Shown: positions 7,792-14,598 of the stretch, piece by piece
Layout of the letters: the number at the start of each line of letters is the position of its first letter
Position numbering within the stretch: position 1 is the first letter of the stretch
Assembly: GCA_011682595.1 (NCBI GenBank)
Contig: JAACEH010000056.1
Location: 1-19,000 of the forward strand
From: Anaerolineaceae bacterium
Lineage (GTDB): Bacteria > Planctomycetota > Phycisphaerae > FEN-1346 > JAACEH01
DNA: 19,000 nt
Reading direction: 5' to 3'
The notes under the pieces: generated by a model
The model's input: only the letters and a program-made list of their open reading frames with translations
Databases searched by the model: none
Told to the model about the DNA's origin: nothing
Made by a program: the position numbers and the translations under genes

Positions 7792-9438
7792 ATGAAACTT
7801 GTTATCGTAGGTGGCGTGGCCGGTGGGGCAAGTTGTGCCGCCCGGGCTCGGCGGCTGGACGAGAGGTGCCGGATCATCATGTTCGAGCGGGGCGACGACG
7901 TCTCGTTCGCCAATTGCGGATTGCCCTACTATATCGGCGGCACGATTGCCGAACGCAAGCGGCTGCTTGTTCAGACGGCAGAGGGGCTCCGCCGGCGATT
8001 CAGGATCGACGTCCGTACCCGCAGCGAGGTCACAACCATTGACCGCCGGGGGCAAGAAGTCGAGGTCCGCACAGCGGACGGCAAGACCTGCCGCCAGTCG
8101 TACGACAAGCTGGTCCTGGCCCCGGGGGCGGCGCCGATTCGCCCGCCGCTCGAAGGGATGGACGATCCGCGGATCATGACCTTGCGGAACCTCGTCGACA
8201 CCGATCGGATAAAGGAAATCGTGGATGCCGGCGCCCGGCGGGGGCTGGTCGTCGGCGGCGGATATGTCGGCCTGGAGATGGTCGAAAACCTCAGAGCGCG
8301 CGGCCTGGAGGTGACGCTGGTTGAACTGGCCGGCCAGGTGATGCCGCCGTTTGATCCGGAGATGGCCGTGCCGCTGCTGGATGAACTGAGGGCCAACGGC
8401 GTGACCGTCCATCTCAACAGCGGCCTCAAGGCCTTCAGCGGTGGCCCCGAGTCCGTCACGGCGACACTGGCCGACGGTACGACGATTGAGGCCGAGCTGG
8501 TCGTGGTCGGTGTCGGCGTGCGTCCCGAGGCTGATCTGGCCAAGGCGGCCGGCCTTGAATTGGGGACCACCGGCGGCATCAAGGTCGACGACCGCATGCG
8601 GACCAGCGACCCGAACATCTTCGCCGTCGGCGATGCGGTTGAGGTCACCGACTTCGTGACCGGCCAGCCGGTGCTGATTCCCCTGGCCGGTCCGGCGAAC
8701 CGGCAGGGACGGATTGCCGCCGACAATATCTGTGGCCGCCGGAGCCGCTATGGCGGCACGCAGGGCACGGCCATCCTGAAGCTCTTCTCTCTGGCCGCCG
8801 GTACGACCGGGGCCAGCGAAAAAACGCTGAAGCGGCTTGGCCGTCCGTTCGAGAAGGTCTACCTGCACCCGCCCAACCATGCCGGCTACTACCCCGGGGC
8901 GTCGCCGCTGGCCATGAAGGTGATCTTCGACCCCGCCGGCGGCAAACTCCTCGGCGCCCAGGTGGTCGGCGCCGACGGCGTGGACAAGCGGGTGGACATT
9001 TTGGCCACGGCCATTCGTGCCGGGCTGACCGTCTACGACCTGGAGGAACTGGAACTCTGCTACGCCCCGTCGTTCGGGTCGGCCAAGGACGCGGTCAACA
9101 TGGCCGGGTTTGTGGCTGCAAACGTCCTGCGTGGCGACATGCCCGTCGTCCAGCCGGAAGCACTTCCGGCCGGCGGCGAGTCGGGTGTTTTCGTGCTGGA
9201 TGTGCGGACGCCCAAAGAGCACCAGGCGGGTCATGTGGAGGGCGCCTGTCTGATACCGCTGGATGAGTTGCGGGACCGCCTCGGCGAATTGCCGAAGGAC
9301 AAGCCGATCTACGCCTACTGCAAGTCGGGCATGCGGAGCTACCTGGCGACCCGCATTCTCCTGCAGAACGGGTTCAAGGCCTTCAATGTGACGGGGGCCT
9401 GGGAATCGATTCGTCTGGCGCGTGAAGTTGCTGACTGA
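7792..9438 (+). CDS. CoA-disulfide reductase/NADH oxidase-like flavoprotein fused to rhodanese
   Basis: 548 residues: a pyridine-nucleotide-disulfide oxidoreductase (about 1-445) followed by a rhodanese domain (about 455-548). The FAD-binding VIVGGVAGGASCA is at 4-16. SFANCGLPYYIGG carries the single redox Cys42 typical of CoA-disulfide reductases, NADH oxidases and NADH peroxidases. GLVVGGGYVGLEM near 155-170 binds the nicotinamide nucleotide, and FAVGDAVEV is the second FAD motif. The rhodanese domain has LDVRTPKEHQAGH and the catalytic loop CKSGMRS (Cys510). Known fusions of this type reduce CoA disulfides, CoA persulfides or polysulfide. I chose ATG 7792 because an AGGGAAAGGG site precedes it and homology starts there; an upstream in-frame ATG (7516) would run through the regulator region. 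Cytoplasmic, likely in thiol or sulfur redox. Confidence 0.9.
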   Translation: MKLVIVGGVAGGASCAARARRLDERCRIIMFERGDDVSFANCGLPYYIGGTIAERKRLLVQTAEGLRRRFRIDVRTRSEVTTIDRRGQEVEVRTADGKTCRQSYDKLVLAPGAAPIRPPLEGMDDPRIMTLRNLVDTDRIKEIVDAGARRGLVVGGGYVGLEMVENLRARGLEVTLVELAGQVMPPFDPEMAVPLLDELRANGVTVHLNSGLKAFSGGPESVTATLADGTTIEAELVVVGVGVRPEADLAKAAGLELGTTGGIKVDDRMRTSDPNIFAVGDAVEVTDFVTGQPVLIPLAGPANRQGRIAADNICGRRSRYGGTQGTAILKLFSLAAGTTGASEKTLKRLGRPFEKVYLHPPNHAGYYPGASPLAMKVIFDPAGGKLLGAQVVGADGVDKRVDILATAIRAGLTVYDLEELELCYAPSFGSAKDAVNMAGFVAANVLRGDMPVVQPEALPAGGESGVFVLDVRTPKEHQAGHVEGACLIPLDELRDRLGELPKDKPIYAYCKSGMRSYLATRILLQNGFKAFNVTGAWESIRLAREVAD

Positions 9439-9463
9439 GCCTCCGGGGCGACAGGCCGTCGAA

Positions 9464-9507
9464 GCAAACTGCGGCGTTGCACGGGGTCGGCTTTCGGCTT
9501 GGGTGCC
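9464..9507 (+). repeat. Direct repeat copy A (about 44 bp)
   Basis: Begins GCAAACTGCGGCGTTGCA and ends with GGCTTTCGGC plus a variable tail. Over the first 35 bases it differs from copy B (9626-9670) at three positions; the copies start 162 bases apart. It lies just after the CoA-disulfide-reductase-like stop codon. Confidence 0.7.
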
Positions 9508-9533
9508 ACGGTCTGACCGAAGGTCAGGCCGTG
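9507..9533 (+). terminator. Strong hairpin downstream of the flavoprotein gene, possible terminator
   Basis: CACGGTCTGACC pairs with GGTCAGGCCGTG (12 bp with one G-T wobble) around a three-base GAA loop, about 70 bases after the stop codon. Only a weak T-rich tail (ATTATCTT) follows, so termination is possible but not certain. A second hairpin (9554-9564 with 9568-9578, 11 bp with one mismatch) follows directly. Confidence 0.4.
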
Positions 9534-9625
9534 ATTATCTTCCGACCGTTCGTCATGGCCTGGCTGCGCCAGACCATGGCGCCCCGCCACCTACAAGCGT
9601 GGTGTGCACCCACGGGTCGTCTGGA

Positions 9626-9670
9626 GCAAACTGCGGCGTTGCATGCGGTTGGCTTTCGGCGTAGAATGCC
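9626..9670 (+). repeat. Direct repeat copy B (about 45 bp)
   Basis: Second copy of the repeat at 9464-9507, starting GCAAACTGCGGCGTTGCA and continuing through GGTTGGCTTTCGGC. It ends some 65 bases before the M42 peptidase start, so it might carry promoter or leader function for that gene. Confidence 0.7.
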
Positions 9671-9736
9671 GTCTCGGGTCGGTGCCGAACTGCGATGGCG
9701 AATTCTCACTGACCTCTCAGGGCAAGGAGTCTGAAG

Positions 9737-10828
9737 ATGCGGAAGGATCGTCTGGCCTTTCTCGAGGAACTCATGGCTGCCTGGTGCCCCTCGGGGTTCG
9801 AGGAGCGGGCCCAGGACGTCGTTCGCCAGAGACTGGGCGGCAAGTGCGACGAGGTGCGGACCGACGTGCACGGCAATGTCATCGCCGGGGTGAACGTCGG
9901 GGCGCCGCTCAGGGTGATGCTGGCCGGTCACGCCGACGAGATCGGCCTGATGGTCACGCACATTGATCGCTACGGGTTTCTCTACTTCCAGCCCATCGGC
10001 GGGTTCGACGTTTCGGTGCTGGTCGGCCAGAGGGTGCTGGTCCATACGGCCAAGGGCCCGGTGCAGGGCGTGGTCGGCCGCCAGCCGATTCACCTGATGA
10101 CGGCCGAACAGAGGAAGGCCGTGCCCAAGTACGAGGACCTGTTCATCGACATCGGGGCCAGGAATGGTAAGGACACAAAGAAGCGCGTGCGAGTCAGCGA
10201 CCCGGTGACCATTGACGTGGAGATGAAATACCTGCTTAACGACCTGGTCACCAGTCGCGGTTTCGACGACCGTGTGGGGTCGTTCGTGGTGGCCGAAACA
10301 CTGCTGGCGGTGGCCGCGAAAAAGGCGAAGGTCGCCCTGTGGAGCGTCTCGACGGTGCAGGAGGAGATCGGTCTTCGCGGGGCGCGGACCAGTGCTTTCG
10401 GGGTCGATCCGCAGGTGGGCATCGCGGTGGACGTGGGCTTTACGTCGGACTATCCCGGCGTGGACAAGAAGCAGGTCGGCGACAACAAGGTCGGCCACGG
10501 GCCGATCATCGCCCGGGGCCCGAACATCAACCCGATCGTCGCCGAGGGGTTGGAAAGAATAGCCAAGGCCAGGAAGATTCCGCACCAGTTCGAGGCCGCC
10601 CCTCGGGCCACCGGCACCGACGCCAACGCCATCCAGATCAGCCGGGCCGGCGTCGCGGCGGCACTGGTCAGCGTGCCCAACCGCTACATGCATTCGCCGA
10701 ACGAGGTGGTCAGCCTGAAGGACCTGGACAACGCGATCAGACTGCTGACCGAATACGTGCTCAGCCTGAAGCCGACCGACAGGTTCATTCCGGGAATTTC
10801 GAAGCCCACCGGCATTCGTCGGAAGTGA
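9737..10828 (+). CDS. M42-family metallo-aminopeptidase
   Basis: 363 residues, normal for the M42 (glutamyl aminopeptidase/TET, FrvX-like) family, which forms large self-compartmentalised dodecamers in the cytoplasm and trims peptides. The di-metal site is complete: GHADEIG (His65), RGFDDR (Asp177, bridging), QEEIGLRG (Glu209 catalytic, Glu210 ligand), VDVGF (Asp232) and YMHSPNE (His319). ATGTDANAIQ near 291-300 is also typical. The spacing agrees closely with that of the archaeal TET peptidases. AAGGAGT precedes ATG 9737 at good distance. It stands alone after a repeat-rich spacer and converges on the GH20 gene. Side-chain preference cannot be predicted. Confidence 0.93.
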   Translation: MRKDRLAFLEELMAAWCPSGFEERAQDVVRQRLGGKCDEVRTDVHGNVIAGVNVGAPLRVMLAGHADEIGLMVTHIDRYGFLYFQPIGGFDVSVLVGQRVLVHTAKGPVQGVVGRQPIHLMTAEQRKAVPKYEDLFIDIGARNGKDTKKRVRVSDPVTIDVEMKYLLNDLVTSRGFDDRVGSFVVAETLLAVAAKKAKVALWSVSTVQEEIGLRGARTSAFGVDPQVGIAVDVGFTSDYPGVDKKQVGDNKVGHGPIIARGPNINPIVAEGLERIAKARKIPHQFEAAPRATGTDANAIQISRAGVAAALVSVPNRYMHSPNEVVSLKDLDNAIRLLTEYVLSLKPTDRFIPGISKPTGIRRK

Positions 10829-10885
10829 TCTTTTCGGCCAAGGGAGAAACGTGCGTGTCTGGAAAATCAGTTTCAGTCTCCCACG

Positions 10886-12784
10886 TCACTTTGCCTTGGC
10901 GGCGCGGCGCCAGCGGCGTATGGCTTTGCGGAATCGGCCCACGGACCAGTCGAGTTCGCTCTTGCGGTTGCGATGCAGCCACAGTTTCTTGTACATTGGC
11001 AGCAGGTTCTCGGTGATGTCCGCCGCTGAGGCAAAGAGTTTGCGGGCCTTGCGCTTGTCTCCGGACAGGTTGCAGACCTGGGCGATGACGGCTCCTCCCT
11101 TGGCGAATGTGAACCCGCTCAGACAGCAATATTCGAGCGGCGCGAGGGCGGTGTCGCCGTCCGTGCCGGCGGGCAACTCCAGGTCGCCGGCCAGATCATA
11201 GGCCTTGGCCAGGCGACCGTTGAACCTCAATTGTCGCGACAGGAACTTCCCCGGTGTGATGTTCATGGCCTCGAAGTCCAGTTGCCGCAGGTCGCCGAAG
11301 CCCGTGGTGATCAGGTCGGCCGGGTTGTCGGGGAAGTCGGCCAGCGTCACGATTCGCTCGGCTATGCCTTTGCGGTCGCCCAGCACATGCAGCGACCAGC
11401 GGCGGCCGATGGTCTTGCGGTCGGCTTTGCTGTGCGACCAGGCGTGCTCGGCGCCACTGGCGAAGCCGGGCAGGGCGGTGGCCAGCAGGTTGAAGTGACC
11501 GCCGTCGCCCCACTCGGTGTTGAGCAACCCCAGGGCCTTGAACTTGCGGCCCGCGGCTGCGAAGTTGGCGATGTTGTCGCGCATCTGCTTGATCCGCGGC
11601 ATGAAAGAGCACCAGTTGTTCACGCCCGGGCAGACGACCAGTTCATGGCCGGCCCGCCTGATGTTGCGGCTGTGGTCGACCATCCATTCCTTTGAGTCCG
11701 CACGGTACCACCAGTTCAGGAAAACGACGTCCTTGGGGATTGTTCCGATGGCGTCCGGGTGGTGCTTCAGGATGTCGGCCCAGATCATGAGCCGCTTACC
11801 GTGTCGCCGCGAGAGCTTGTTGATCTTGCAGATGAAGTCGGCAAACACACGGCCCTTGCCGACCCGCCGGGCCCGGGCGGCGCTGCGGCCCTGGCCGAGG
11901 TCCCAGACCTCGTCGCAGCAGGCGTTGAAGTACGGCGAGTCGAATTGCGGCAGGAACTCTTCGTACAGTTCGCCGATCAGCCTTTCGCTCTTAGGGTTCG
12001 TCGGGTCCAGGCTGGTGCCCTGGCGGGCGAACTGTCGCGTGCCGGCCAGTGTGCCGCTCGAGGGAGTGTTGGCCAGAGGCCGGTAGGGCGGTTTCGACAA
12101 CAGCCGTTCCAGATGGCCGAAGCTCGCCTGGCTGGGAATGAGATCAACGCAATGGTCCTTGCAGAATTCCTGCAAGCGGAGAATGTCCTCGGCCGTCAAC
12201 GGGTCGGTGTCTTCCCAGACCTGCGGGTGCCGCTCGTAGCGGTACGGATATTCGACATACAGCGAGAACGTGTTGACCTTCAGGTGGGCCAGCATGGCGA
12301 CCATGTAGGTCAGCGTCTGGAGGGTCGGCACGCGGCCGCGCGAGATGTCGTGATACACTCCGCGCATGGCGAACTCGGGCCAGTCGCGGATGCCCACGGC
12401 CGGGAGCTTCCGCCCGAACTGGCGGACAAGTTGCCGCAGCGTCTGCACCCCGTAGTACAGGCCGCGCGGCTGCCTGGCGACGATCTGGACGCCGCGAGAA
12501 CCGACGGCCAGCTCGTAGGCTTCATGGCCGCCTTTGACTCGTCCGCGCCGCAGGGCGACGCCGTCCGAGACTTTGTCCTGATTGCCCGAGCGGCGAACAA
12601 TCCGGGCCTCGAGGCCAATGGTTGCCAGGTCGTCGGCCAACTGTCCCGCCGCGGTCAGTTCCTGGGGCGAGCTGCCGGGCGGGAGGCTGACCACCAGAGA
12701 GTCGGCCAGTTTCAGCGTGCCCTGGCCTCGGCGAATCTCCTGGGGTTGCGGCAGAAGGTTGAACTGCGTATTCTTTCCAGCCAT
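10886..12784 (-). CDS. Glycoside hydrolase family 20 (beta-N-acetylhexosaminidase-like)
   Basis: 632 residues. Residues about 8-130 form the GH20b lead domain (LLPQPQEIRRGQGTL, then YYGVQTLRQL). The catalytic barrel begins WPEFAMRGVYHDISRGRVPT, includes LKVNTFSLYVE and SFGHLERL (His224), and carries the Asp-Glu pair at Asp291-Glu292 in NACCDEVWDLG. In GH20 this Glu is the acid/base and the Asp positions the substrate's acetamido group. Trp-rich NWWYRADSKEW (from about 357) should line the sugar pocket. The C-terminal 150 residues are extra and end in a very basic helix. No signal peptide is seen, so an intracellular role on imported amino-sugar oligosaccharides is likely. GGAAGGA precedes ATG 12784. 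It is last of three same-strand genes, 85 bases after the STAS gene. Confidence 0.88.
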   Translation of the reverse strand: MAGKNTQFNLLPQPQEIRRGQGTLKLADSLVVSLPPGSSPQELTAAGQLADDLATIGLEARIVRRSGNQDKVSDGVALRRGRVKGGHEAYELAVGSRGVQIVARQPRGLYYGVQTLRQLVRQFGRKLPAVGIRDWPEFAMRGVYHDISRGRVPTLQTLTYMVAMLAHLKVNTFSLYVEYPYRYERHPQVWEDTDPLTAEDILRLQEFCKDHCVDLIPSQASFGHLERLLSKPPYRPLANTPSSGTLAGTRQFARQGTSLDPTNPKSERLIGELYEEFLPQFDSPYFNACCDEVWDLGQGRSAARARRVGKGRVFADFICKINKLSRRHGKRLMIWADILKHHPDAIGTIPKDVVFLNWWYRADSKEWMVDHSRNIRRAGHELVVCPGVNNWCSFMPRIKQMRDNIANFAAAGRKFKALGLLNTEWGDGGHFNLLATALPGFASGAEHAWSHSKADRKTIGRRWSLHVLGDRKGIAERIVTLADFPDNPADLITTGFGDLRQLDFEAMNITPGKFLSRQLRFNGRLAKAYDLAGDLELPAGTDGDTALAPLEYCCLSGFTFAKGGAVIAQVCNLSGDKRKARKLFASAADITENLLPMYKKLWLHRNRKSELDWSVGRFRKAIRRWRRAAKAK

Positions 12785-12869
12785 GGGTCAATCCTTCCAT
12801 TGCCCTGGATGTCCGTTGGGGCGGCTGCCGTCCCGGCGCCGGCGGGCCTTGGGCCGGTACGGACCCGGG

Positions 12870-13211
12870 CTATCCGTTCTGGCGGTCGGCCTGGAGGCTG
12901 GTCAGGGCGGTCGTCACGTCATCGGAGAACGAGAAGAGCGCCTCGAGCCCGGTCACCAGGAAGGTGCTCCAGAGCTTCGTGTTTATGTTGCAGAGCAACA
13001 GGGGCTGGGTGTGATTGAGCAGTCGCTTTCGCAGCCGCAGCAGAAGCGACAGGTTCGAGCTGTTCAGGTACTCGACTTCCTTCAGGTCCACGACGACCGC
13101 CGGCTTGTCGTTGCCGAGACGGTCCACCACTTCGTTCATGTCCTCGGTGAACCCCGGATCCTGGGGCGGCGTGACCAGCAGGACCTCGTCGCTCCATTTC
13201 TGAATGGCCAT
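12870..13211 (-). CDS. STAS-domain protein (anti-sigma-factor antagonist-like)
   Basis: 113 residues, one STAS domain. PAVVVDLKEVEYLNSSNLSLLLRLRKRL matches the strand-loop-helix around the phosphorylation site of SpoIIAA-type anti-anti-sigma factors; Ser52 (in NSSNL) stands where the regulatory serine of DSSGL lies, though the Gly is replaced by Asn. After it comes LLLCNINTKLWSTFLVTGLEALF, the usual second half. The partner should be a serine kinase/anti-sigma factor, but none is in this window. GAGGGAAAG precedes ATG 13211. The start is only 21 bases after the RNase HII-like stop, so the two are cotranscribed. Confidence 0.88.
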   Translation of the reverse strand: MAIQKWSDEVLLVTPPQDPGFTEDMNEVVDRLGNDKPAVVVDLKEVEYLNSSNLSLLLRLRKRLLNHTQPLLLCNINTKLWSTFLVTGLEALFSFSDDVTTALTSLQADRQNG

Positions 13212-13232
13212 GGTCTTTCCCTCGCCCTTTCT

Positions 13233-14207
13233 TTATCGGCAGCGGATGTAGTGCGCTTCGGGCAGCGGCAACTTGGCCAGCAGCGGCGCCATTTCCGTCC
13301 GCCACCTCTGGTAATCCGTCCAGTAGCCGGCGGTCGGAGCGACGGCCGAGGCCCGGCTCCGCCAGTAGCGGTTGAACTGGGCCATGAAAACTTCCCTCAG
13401 GTACTTGGCGTACATGCTGGCCAGCGAAACGGCCAGCGAGCGGTCGTCGGCCTTTTCGCGGACCACCAGCAGGACCTCCCCGCAGTCCAGCCCGAGGCGG
13501 TAGCGGCTGCAGGCCGGCGACTGGTCAATGACCTCGATCGGCACCAGCGGAAAGGCCTGGCTGAGCAGCTTCGCATAATAGGTTCGCCCGCCGTGTTTGT
13601 CCATGGTTACCGTGAGCGGGGGGCCGGTGAATTCCCGAAGCAGCGGCTCGAGAATCTCCATGGCCATGGTCCAGAGCACGAGGGCCTTGTTGTCGGTGGC
13701 GGCCACCAGGCGATTGAAGCGCCATGGCTGGGCCAGGTTGGCCCTGACCTTGGCCAGGCGAACTCCGGCCCCGGCCAGGGCGGCGCTAAAAGCCGCCCGC
13801 GAACGAGCGATCTGCGTTGCATCCGCGGCCAGCGGCAAAGGGGGGAACTCGGTTTCGTGCCAGGGCTCGCCGTCCGACAGATGTTGCCGTGGAATGCCGA
13901 GCCAGGAAGTCAGGGCCTGCACCTGGGCGGGCAAGGGCACCTGACAGGTGGCCAGCACGTTGCGTTCCAGCCGTTCGATTCGCAGGCTGCCTTGGTGGAG
14001 TTTCTTGGAGTCGGCGATGCAGACTCGCTGGTCACCGGCCATACGGTCCGTATGGCCGGCAACGGACCGGGAAACCCCGCCGGCCAGGAGTTTCCACAGG
14101 TCGCCGTCGGCCTCCTCGGGCGGCGCCTCCAGCACCGTCGCCGCGACCACCAGCGGCCCGAGGACCGGCCCGTAACCAGCTTCGTCAATGCCAATGACAA
14201 CGGCCAT
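13233..14207 (-). CDS. Divergent RNase HII-like protein with a large insertion
   Basis: 324 residues against about 200 for ordinary RNase HII. The start GIDEAGYGPVLGPLVVAA gives Asp8 and Glu9. DSKKL is at 66-70, TMDKHGG gives Asp203, and EKADDRSLAVSLASMYAK aligns with the KGDSR..SAASILAK region of E. coli RNase HII, giving Asp254. The four-acid metal site is therefore complete. RNase HII normally reads GRG after the DEA motif (GKG in HIII); here it is GYG. The Tyr that reads the RNA-DNA junction may be Tyr295 (TAGYWTD). About 100 extra residues lie between DSKKL and Asp203. Probably cleaves RNA in RNA/DNA hybrids; specificity may differ. The ribosome site is weak. A MITE-like element ends 33 bases upstream of the ATG. 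Confidence 0.8.
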   Translation of the reverse strand: MAVVIGIDEAGYGPVLGPLVVAATVLEAPPEEADGDLWKLLAGGVSRSVAGHTDRMAGDQRVCIADSKKLHQGSLRIERLERNVLATCQVPLPAQVQALTSWLGIPRQHLSDGEPWHETEFPPLPLAADATQIARSRAAFSAALAGAGVRLAKVRANLAQPWRFNRLVAATDNKALVLWTMAMEILEPLLREFTGPPLTVTMDKHGGRTYYAKLLSQAFPLVPIEVIDQSPACSRYRLGLDCGEVLLVVREKADDRSLAVSLASMYAKYLREVFMAQFNRYWRSRASAVAPTAGYWTDYQRWRTEMAPLLAKLPLPEAHYIRCR

Positions 14208-14231
14208 GGCTGTCCGCCAAAAGTGTTCGCT

Positions 14232-14416
14232 GTTTGCCCGTACGTGTTTAGCGATGTAGGGGCACCCCTTGCGGGTGCCCGCAAGAAGCCAAATGGCAAA
14301 GGCCTACGCGGGCGGGGGCAAGCCCCGCCCCTACAAGAAACCACGAAAACGGCTACTACTCTGCGAAGTAGCTTCGCTACGTAGCACGAGGTGCCGCTAA
14401 ACACGTACGTTTGCCC
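14232..14416. mobile_element. MITE-like element with 14-bp terminal inverted repeats and 8-bp direct repeats
   Basis: GTACGTGTTTAGCG (14240-14253) is the exact reverse complement of CGCTAAACACGTAC (14395-14408). Directly outside each end lies GTTTGCCC (14232-14239 and 14409-14416), a perfect 8-base direct repeat that looks like a target-site duplication. The element proper is 169 bases and has no reading frame. Inside are an outer inverted repeat (TGTAGGGGC 14255-14263 with GCCCCTACA 14327-14335) and three compact hairpins. Families that make 8-base duplications include IS66, IS256, ISL3 and IS1595 types; which transposase would move it is unknown. It sits 33 bases upstream of the RNase HII-like gene. 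Confidence 0.7.
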
Positions 14417-14519
14417 TGTCTGCTCAGGCAGGGTCATTGTAGCCGCCGGCTTGCAGCCGGACAACAGGCCTGCGGCACATTCCGGCGGAAAAGAAGATGG
14501 GACTACGGGAGCGGCGGTG

Positions 14520-14557
14520 CAAAAAAGAAACCGGCCGCGGACCAGGTCCGCAGCCGG
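14520..14557 (-). terminator. Intrinsic terminator of the PEP-CTERM gene
   Basis: On the minus strand CCGGCTGCGGACC pairs with GGTCCGCGGCCGG (13 bp, one mismatch, 14557-14531, almost no loop). It is followed by TTTCTTTTTTG (14530-14520), a good uridine run. It starts about 41 bases after the PEP-CTERM stop codon. Confidence 0.8.
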
Positions 14558-14598
14558 AAGAATCGTGAAGCAGGGTTTGTGTGGGGCGGGTCGGTTTT

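Larger units (their letters stand above)
9439..9736. other. Repeat- and hairpin-rich spacer
   Basis: 298 bases without a convincing gene. It holds two copies of an imperfect 44-base direct repeat (9464-9507, 9626-9670) and, between them, two adjacent strong hairpins (9507-9533 and 9554-9578). Small reading frames cross it, but they have no ribosome site or family resemblance. It looks like debris of an interspersed palindromic element. The last 15 bases carry the AAGGAG ribosome site of the M42 peptidase gene. Confidence 0.6.
14208..14598. other. Intergenic region with mobile element, hairpins and terminator
   Basis: 391 bases between the PEP-CTERM gene and the RNase HII-like gene. From left to right: 24 bases of leader for the RNase HII-like gene; the 169-base inverted-repeat element with its flanking duplication; a hairpin CCCTGTCTG/CAGGCAGGG (14413-14432); a hairpin CCGGCT/AGCCGG (about 14446-14460); then the terminator at 14520-14557. 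I see no gene. The chance reading frames across it have no ribosome site. Confidence 0.65.

Noticed and set aside
7360..9234. 624-codon open frame on the minus strand
   Set aside because: It lies opposite the flavoprotein/rhodanese gene, whose domains are clear; a product of high-GC codon bias with no family resemblance.
9422..9734. Two overlapping small plus-strand frames in the repeat region
   Set aside because: They are formed by the repeats and hairpins, have no ribosome sites, and resemble translated palindromic DNA.
13392..13397. Possible loss of a catalytic residue in the RNase HII-like protein (Arg-Glu where RNase HII has Arg-Asp after the ASI.AK helix)
   Set aside because: Alignment with E. 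coli RNase HII shows the fourth metal ligand is the Asp of KGDS, which is present here as Asp254; the later Asp is not one of the four.
11759..14384. Long plus-strand open frames (419 and 600 codons) across the GH20, STAS and RNase HII-like genes
   Set aside because: They run antisense to three recognised genes, one continues through the mobile element, and neither shows any domain.
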